Below are positions 59,039-64,000 of a DNA stretch of 64,000 bases, one piece after another. Both the position numbers and the translations under genes were made by a program. The notes beneath the pieces were generated by a model, which worked only from the letters and a program-made list of their open reading frames with translations, searched no databases and was not told the origin of the DNA. The stretch's first letter is position 1; each line of letters begins with the position of its first letter. This stretch comes from Sulfuriferula nivalis (GTDB taxonomy: Bacteria > Pseudomonadota > Gammaproteobacteria > Burkholderiales > Sulfuriferulaceae), in NCBI RefSeq assembly GCF_009937995.1, contig NZ_AP021881.1:2294001-2358000 (forward strand), in the 5' to 3' direction.

Positions 59039-60046
59039 ATGCTTTGGGTAGAACTATTAGGTTATTTAATCCTCATCCTCATCGCAGCTGAGGTTTTTGT
59101 GAACGCACTAGAACATTTAGGAGAGAAACTTAATATCTCTGAAGGTGTGACGGGTTCATTATTTGCCGCTATTGGTACTGCCTTACCTGAAACACTGGTT
59201 CCCTTGCTGGCAATATTCGCAGGCACAACTAACGCAGCGGTCAATCAAGAAATCGGGGTGGGTGCCATTCTGGGTGCACCACTGATGCTCTCGACACTAT
59301 CACTCTCATTGCTCAGCTTTGCCGTGTTAGCTAAACGTGGTGTAACTGGAATCTATACGCCAGAACGCACGGGACTGACACGCGACCTGAATTTTTTCCT
59401 GATGGCGTTTAGTCTGGCCTGCGTCGCCATGTTTGTTCCCCACCACAACAGCGCAGTAAGAGCAACGCTCTCATTTGGCATGGTCTTCATATACTTTATC
59501 TATATTATGATGACCTTGCGCGCATCAGCTGAACTGGTCGAAGACGGCCATGGTACTGAAGCTGAAGGCGCTATGTTTTTGAACCGTATCGGCATCCCCA
59601 CCAATATCATTACTATCATAGTGCAACTATTATTGGGATTAGGTTTACTAGTCTTAGGCGCAGAAGGATTTATCCACGGCATACAGCAAGCTGCACCTAT
59701 CTTGGGTATCACAGCACTGATGTTGTCACTGATGATAGTACCGATTGCCACAGAGCTTCCTGAGAAAGTGAATAGTATCTTATGGATACGCCGAGATAAA
59801 GATACCTTGGCATTTGGCAACATCACTGGCGCGATGGTGTTTCAAGGCACGTTACTACCCGCAATTGGTATCAGCCTGACACCATGGACACCTCAACCCG
59901 CCGTATTCTTAGGTATCGTCATCACCTTGATTGCGGCAATATGGCTGCGTATCATGCTGGCACGCGGCGATCTGAAAGTGTGGCATTTGTGGGTAAATGG
60001 CTCGCTCTACGCGCTGTATCTAAGCCTGATGTTATTCTATATTTAA
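59039..60046 (+). CDS. Sodium/calcium exchanger family membrane protein
   Basis: A 335-residue CaCA-type antiporter with about ten TM helices. The two alpha repeats show as AIGTALPETLVPLLAIFAG and PIATELPEKVNSILWIRR, followed by AFGNITGAMVFQG. The exchanged ion is unknown. It starts 4 bp after ribD and ends overlapping pilR on the other strand. Confidence 0.88.
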   Translation: MLWVELLGYLILILIAAEVFVNALEHLGEKLNISEGVTGSLFAAIGTALPETLVPLLAIFAGTTNAAVNQEIGVGAILGAPLMLSTLSLSLLSFAVLAKRGVTGIYTPERTGLTRDLNFFLMAFSLACVAMFVPHHNSAVRATLSFGMVFIYFIYIMMTLRASAELVEDGHGTEAEGAMFLNRIGIPTNIITIIVQLLLGLGLLVLGAEGFIHGIQQAAPILGITALMLSLMIVPIATELPEKVNSILWIRRDKDTLAFGNITGAMVFQGTLLPAIGISLTPWTPQPAVFLGIVITLIAAIWLRIMLARGDLKVWHLWVNGSLYALYLSLMLFYI

Positions 60047-61357
60047 TCGCTCTAAACGATACCGCAGTGCGCGAAAAGTAATACCTAACAATTTCGCCGC
60101 TGCAGTTTTATTGTAACGCGTCTGCACTAAAGCCTCTTCTATCGCCTCGCGTTCTACGCCATCCAGATAGTCCTGCAACGGCCACTTCGCGCCTGCCACA
60201 CGCTCAGGCAACAACTCATCCACCACTGGTGTTAAGTGCAAATCAGTTGCAGCGATACTGTCACCAGAGGTCAGCGCCAACGCCCGTTCCAGTATATTTT
60301 CCAACTCTCGAACATTGCCTGGAAAATCATATTGTGCCAATGCGGTTAAAGCAGAAGCATTCAGCACAGGCACAGGCATACCTGCCTCCTGCGCCAATCG
60401 CGTTAACAGGGTTTGCGCCACACTGGCCACATCTTCACGCATATCGCGCAAAGCAGGCATTTTCAGGCTAATCACATTCAAGCGATAAAATAAATCCTGA
60501 CGGAAACGACCCGCTTCCACACATTGCGCCAGATTTTGATGTGTAGCACTGATAATGCGTACATCGATAGGCTCTTCCACACTGCTACCCAACTTACGCA
60601 CTTTCTTTTCCTGTATCACACGCAGCAGCTTCACTTGCATAGCCAACGGCAAATCTGCGACTTCATCCAGAAATATCGTGCCACCTTGCGCTGCCTGAAA
60701 GAAGCCATCACGCTCGCTATCGGCACCGGTAAATGCGCCCTTTTTATAGCCAAAAAATTCTGATTCCATCAAATTTTCTGGTATAGCACCGCAGTTCACT
60801 GGCACAAACGGCATAGCTGCACGATTACTTTGTTGATGTATCAAACGCGCTGCCAGCTCCTTACCACTACCCGACTCTCCGGTAATATAAACAGGCGCCT
60901 GAGTACGCGCCAATTTACCTATTAATTCACGTGCCTGCTGCATTGCAGGAGAATTGCCCACCAGCCCCTGCATCGCTAAAGTAGTGTTCTCAGGCATTTT
61001 CAGCGCTGATTTAACTAATGCCCGCAATTGCTCCAGCGTCACCGGTTTATTAATATAATCAAATGCACCCGCTTTCAAAGCCGTCACCGCATTATCGGTA
61101 TTGCCGTGCGCGGTTAACACTGCCACAGGCAACGTAGGTTGTGCCTGTTGAATAAAACGTACAATTTCCAAACCATCACCATCAGGCAAACGCATGTCCG
61201 TCAGACATAGTGCAAATTTCTGCTGTTCTATGGCCGCTTGTGCTTGCGCAACCGTTTCAGCTTTAACCACGTCTAAACCCATACGAATTAAACTGATTTC
61301 TAGCAATTCCAAAATATCCGACTCATCATCGATAATGAGTACTGTACGATCTAACAT
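60032..61357 (-). CDS. pilR: Type IV pilus response regulator, NtrC family
   Basis: A 441-residue sigma-54 activator. The receiver (ATG at 61357, LIIDDESDILELLE) has phospho-Asp in LCLTDMRLPDGDG. The AAA+ core has GESGSGKE, GAFTGA and DEVADL, and a Fis-type HTH ends it (YNKTAAAKLLGITFRALRYRL). It overlaps pilS by seven bases. Pilus control is inferred from the pairing and similarity; no pilin gene is here. Confidence 0.9.
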   Translation of the reverse strand: MLDRTVLIIDDESDILELLEISLIRMGLDVVKAETVAQAQAAIEQQKFALCLTDMRLPDGDGLEIVRFIQQAQPTLPVAVLTAHGNTDNAVTALKAGAFDYINKPVTLEQLRALVKSALKMPENTTLAMQGLVGNSPAMQQARELIGKLARTQAPVYITGESGSGKELAARLIHQQSNRAAMPFVPVNCGAIPENLMESEFFGYKKGAFTGADSERDGFFQAAQGGTIFLDEVADLPLAMQVKLLRVIQEKKVRKLGSSVEEPIDVRIISATHQNLAQCVEAGRFRQDLFYRLNVISLKMPALRDMREDVASVAQTLLTRLAQEAGMPVPVLNASALTALAQYDFPGNVRELENILERALALTSGDSIAATDLHLTPVVDELLPERVAGAKWPLQDYLDGVEREAIEEALVQTRYNKTAAAKLLGITFRALRYRLERLNIE

Positions 61358-62955
61358 CGCGCCTCCAAACAACTTATTCTAAAATGCCCACCATCACCTG
61401 ACACGTAATCAAGATTGGCATGATTAGCCAGACATAACTCTTTCGAAATATACAAACCCAAACCTGTGCCACTGCTTTCGGTAGTAAAGAATGGTTCAAA
61501 CAACCGTACCTGATTAGCCTCCGAAACACCGGAGCCATCGTCTTGCACGTGTATAGCCACACCATTTTTAACCTGCAGAATACTGATGCGCACACTGCCT
61601 GCCTGTTTCCGGGAATGGCGCACCGCATTCAATATCAAATTGGTCATAACTTGCCATAAATGCGCATGATCAAAACAAATTTCCGCATTTTCAATAAAAT
61701 ATAGATGAAACAACGCTGGCGACAACGCCTGATCATGCACGAACTCATCAACCAGTCTAGTCACAAAATCATTTAAGTTGATACGCTCAAGCTGAGCACG
61801 ATCACGGCGGTTTAACGCCATCACATCAGTTACCAAATGATTGATGCGCTGAGAATTTTTCAAGACGATTTCCAACAAACGTTGCTGCGATTTATCCGCC
61901 TGCGAATCTTCTCGAAGTATCTCAGTCGCGTGACTGATTGCAGCCAAAGGATTACGTATTTCGTGAGCGATATTCGCAGTTAAACGTCCCAATGCGGCTA
62001 ATTTAATTTGCTGGGCCTGCTCATTGGTACGCGTCATATCTTCTAACACCAGCACCGCACCCATCACCCGCTTATCCGTCACCGCAATAAAGCGCGGCAA
62101 ATAATATCCACCTTCACTTCCGAGCTTTATCGGCGGGAACTCTGCCCAGGGATTCTTACGCCAGGCTTCAAGAAACTCAGCCAGCACAGGAATAGTCAGC
62201 AACACACCCGTCCCTGACCCCATACTGCCAGCATCTGCATGACGCAGAAGACTTAATGCACGATGGTTAGTTTGACGTATACGCCCTTCACTATCCAGCA
62301 CCACCACACCATCCTGCATATCATCAATCACCAGTTGATTGATTTGCGCCATATTCTCTAAATCGACAGCGCGCGCTTTAGCTAACTCTTCACTCGCCAG
62401 TATGCGCTGAGACAAAACATTGGCAACAGCTGCTGTGGCAAAAAAAACTATCCCTAACAAACCTGCCTGCGCGTATTCACCCACTGACTGTTGTGCATTA
62501 AGCACATTCAACGTCTGTATAACAAGCACGCCAAAAGCCGCCAAAGCCGCATGAAACATCACGATACGCCCTTGCGCCACTAAGCCACTCGACGCAATCG
62601 ACACAACCAATAACAATCCCAAACCACTACGGACACCACCACTGGCAGCCATCATCAGCAAAATAATAACAATATCAACCACAATTTGCAGATTCAGCTG
62701 TACATTAAACGCAGGTCGTCTCAACGTTATTATCACTGCAAACAATACTGCAAACGCGAGATAAACTCCCGAGTAAACCGTAAATACCAGCGTACTCGTT
62801 TGCCCGAACATAGGCTGTCCGCTATCCAATATACTGGATAACAGAAATACGCCCGCGACAATTAAACGATATAAATTAAGATAATGCAGAGATTTCCAGC
62901 TACGCGCTATACGATCATTTGCCGCTAACTGGGGAGAAAATGCTACTTGGCTCAC
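61351..62955 (-). CDS. pilS: Sensor histidine kinase, PilS-type
   Basis: A 534-residue kinase with about six N-terminal TM helices (30-200), a PAS domain (VIDDMQDGVVVLDSEGRIRQ), a HisKA box with His in NIAHEIRNPLAAISHA and an HATPase with GTGLGLYI. The multi-helix N-terminus is typical of PilS, partner of the PilR gene that follows. Confidence 0.92.
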   Translation of the reverse strand: MSQVAFSPQLAANDRIARSWKSLHYLNLYRLIVAGVFLLSSILDSGQPMFGQTSTLVFTVYSGVYLAFAVLFAVIITLRRPAFNVQLNLQIVVDIVIILLMMAASGGVRSGLGLLLVVSIASSGLVAQGRIVMFHAALAAFGVLVIQTLNVLNAQQSVGEYAQAGLLGIVFFATAAVANVLSQRILASEELAKARAVDLENMAQINQLVIDDMQDGVVVLDSEGRIRQTNHRALSLLRHADAGSMGSGTGVLLTIPVLAEFLEAWRKNPWAEFPPIKLGSEGGYYLPRFIAVTDKRVMGAVLVLEDMTRTNEQAQQIKLAALGRLTANIAHEIRNPLAAISHATEILREDSQADKSQQRLLEIVLKNSQRINHLVTDVMALNRRDRAQLERINLNDFVTRLVDEFVHDQALSPALFHLYFIENAEICFDHAHLWQVMTNLILNAVRHSRKQAGSVRISILQVKNGVAIHVQDDGSGVSEANQVRLFEPFFTTESSGTGLGLYISKELCLANHANLDYVSGDGGHFRISCLEARC

Positions 62956-63093
62956 AACGTAAACACTGAGTCTGAAGGATGCAAGGCTATATTTGAAACC
63001 AACATTTTGTGTGCCTTTTAACTAAGCAAGACATAAATTACTGAATGTTTTTTGCACAGATTCAAACTATCAATGCAGGACAAAATACCAACA

Positions 63094-63321
63094 CTAATTT
63101 TTATTTTTCGCATGAAATTCACGTTCATGCTCTGCGCTACAAAACCAGGCCGCTCCACCACCACAAGCATCACTTTGCGGCAAATACACACCACACTGCT
63201 TGCAACGCACCATATTTTCAACTGGTCTGGATGGCTCATCAGTACGCGCATCCACCTGCTTACTGCGCCACCATTTGTATGCAATGACACCTACCAGTAT
63301 CAATAATAAAAGCTTGGCCAC
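63094..63321 (-). CDS. PP0621-family small protein
   Basis: A 75-residue protein: one N-terminal TM helix (LLLLILVGVIAYKWW), then a zinc-ribbon-like stretch with CKQC and FCSAEHEREFH. This matches the PP0621 family found beside prenyl synthase or pilS genes. It starts one base after the ispB stop. Confidence 0.85.
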   Translation of the reverse strand: MAKLLLLILVGVIAYKWWRSKQVDARTDEPSRPVENMVRCKQCGVYLPQSDACGGGAAWFCSAEHEREFHAKNKN

Positions 63322-63322
63322 T

Positions 63323-64000
63323 TCAATACGCCCTGTCCACAGAATATTCTGCCAGACGAATTAACTGCTGTTTATAAGGTGTATCAGGCAATACATTCAA
63401 CGCATTGAGCGCCAGATTCACTTCAGTACGCGCCTGTTCTCGTGTGTAATCTAATGCACCGCTCGTCAGAACAGCAGACAACACTTCGTCAAACACTTCC
63501 AGACCGCCATTTTCAATGGCATGTCGAACCAGTTTAACCTGAGCATCGGTTCCATTTTTTAGCAAAAATAACAACGGTAATGTTGGCTTGCCTTCGGCCA
63601 AATCATCTCCTACATTTTTACCTATCGTTTCATGATCACCAGAGTAATCCAACACATCATCAATTAACTGAAATGCCGTACCCAGATGCATGCCATACAC
63701 CGCCAAAGCCTGCTCGGTCGCGGCATCGGCACCACCCAGAATACCGCCCAGTCGCACCGCAGCTTCAAACAATTTTGCGGTCTTGTAACGGATCACACGT
63801 AAATAATCAGCCTCACTGATGTCGGCATCATTGCAATTCATCAACTGCAACACTTCGCCTTCAGCAATAATATTAGTTGCGTCGGACAGCACCTCCATCA
63901 CCCGCATTTGCCCCACACCCACCATCATCTGGAACGCACGCGAATAAAGAAAATCACCTACCAGTACACTTGCCGCATTTCCAAACAACGCATTCGCAGT
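63323..64000 (-). CDS. ispB: Polyprenyl diphosphate synthase, 5' end outside window
   Basis: The 3' part of a trans-prenyltransferase, probably octaprenyl diphosphate synthase for the ubiquinone side chain. At least 225 residues are visible. The second Asp-rich motif DDVLDYSGD is present with NVGDDLAEGKPTLPLLF; the first lies beyond the edge. The frame is open to 64000 and continues with NALFGNAASVLVGDFLYS. Confidence 0.93.
   Translation of the reverse strand, partial: TANALFGNAASVLVGDFLYSRAFQMMVGVGQMRVMEVLSDATNIIAEGEVLQLMNCNDADISEADYLRVIRYKTAKLFEAAVRLGGILGGADAATEQALAVYGMHLGTAFQLIDDVLDYSGDHETIGKNVGDDLAEGKPTLPLLFLLKNGTDAQVKLVRHAIENGGLEVFDEVLSAVLTSGALDYTREQARTEVNLALNALNVLPDTPYKQQLIRLAEYSVDRAY

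Overview
The window looks like chromosome of a sulfur-oxidising betaproteobacterium (Nitrosomonadales, Sulfuricellaceae or Gallionellaceae type; inferred from gene content and protein style, not from a marker search). Most of it is housekeeping or metabolic DNA in compact operons, with two insertion sequences and several small non-autonomous elements. Most genes from 8.7 to 52 kb read on the minus strand.

Layout. 1-2.8 kb: an eroded accessory patch where an intact IS3-family (IS407-group) element splits a small surface-adhesin-E-like gene. 2.8-8.6 kb: a large GH15/phosphorylase-kinase-like protein coupled to glucokinase, then an HD-GYP protein. 8.7-14.5 kb: a lipA-gcvT-gcvH-gcvPA-gcvPB operon behind a tandem glycine riboswitch, with a mini-element inserted in the stop codons of both gcvT and gcvH. 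14.5-26.2 kb: lolCD, ubiB-like kinase, NlpC/P60 hydrolase, hybrid histidine kinase, CLC channel, miaA, nadB.

26.2-34.2 kb is the most coherent system. An operon encodes cytochrome bd oxidase with its small subunits (cydP, cydA, cydB, cydX, ybgE), a persulfide dioxygenase, a truncated haemoglobin, a rhodanese and a type I sulfide:quinone oxidoreductase. Upstream lie a good sigma-54 promoter and a divergent sigma-54 activator whose three cysteines (52, 63, 70) match the spacing recalled for the sulfane-sulfur sensor FisR. I infer sulfide-induced oxidation of sulfide, with electrons passed through quinone to a sulfide-tolerant oxidase.

34-39 kb: a TonB receptor, periplasmic binding protein and diguanylate cyclase in one overlapping operon; a YceI protein. 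39-44 kb: a Fur-box-preceded operon of hemP, an outer-membrane barrel, a flavinylated FMN-binding protein, ApbE, a small His-rich membrane protein and a porin, probably an iron-responsive periplasmic electron-transfer or iron-acquisition set. 44-48 kb: envelope-stress small genes, one of which (csbD) is split by an IS91-like element carrying a Y2 transposase and a frameshifted tyrosine recombinase. 48.5-48.8 kb: tRNA-Asp and tRNA-Glu. 49-64 kb: a lipoate ligase cluster, ccsA-like gene, ffh, queF, ygfZ, glyA-nrdR-ribD, a cation/Ca exchanger, pilR-pilS and the 3' part of a polyprenyl diphosphate synthase that runs off the window.
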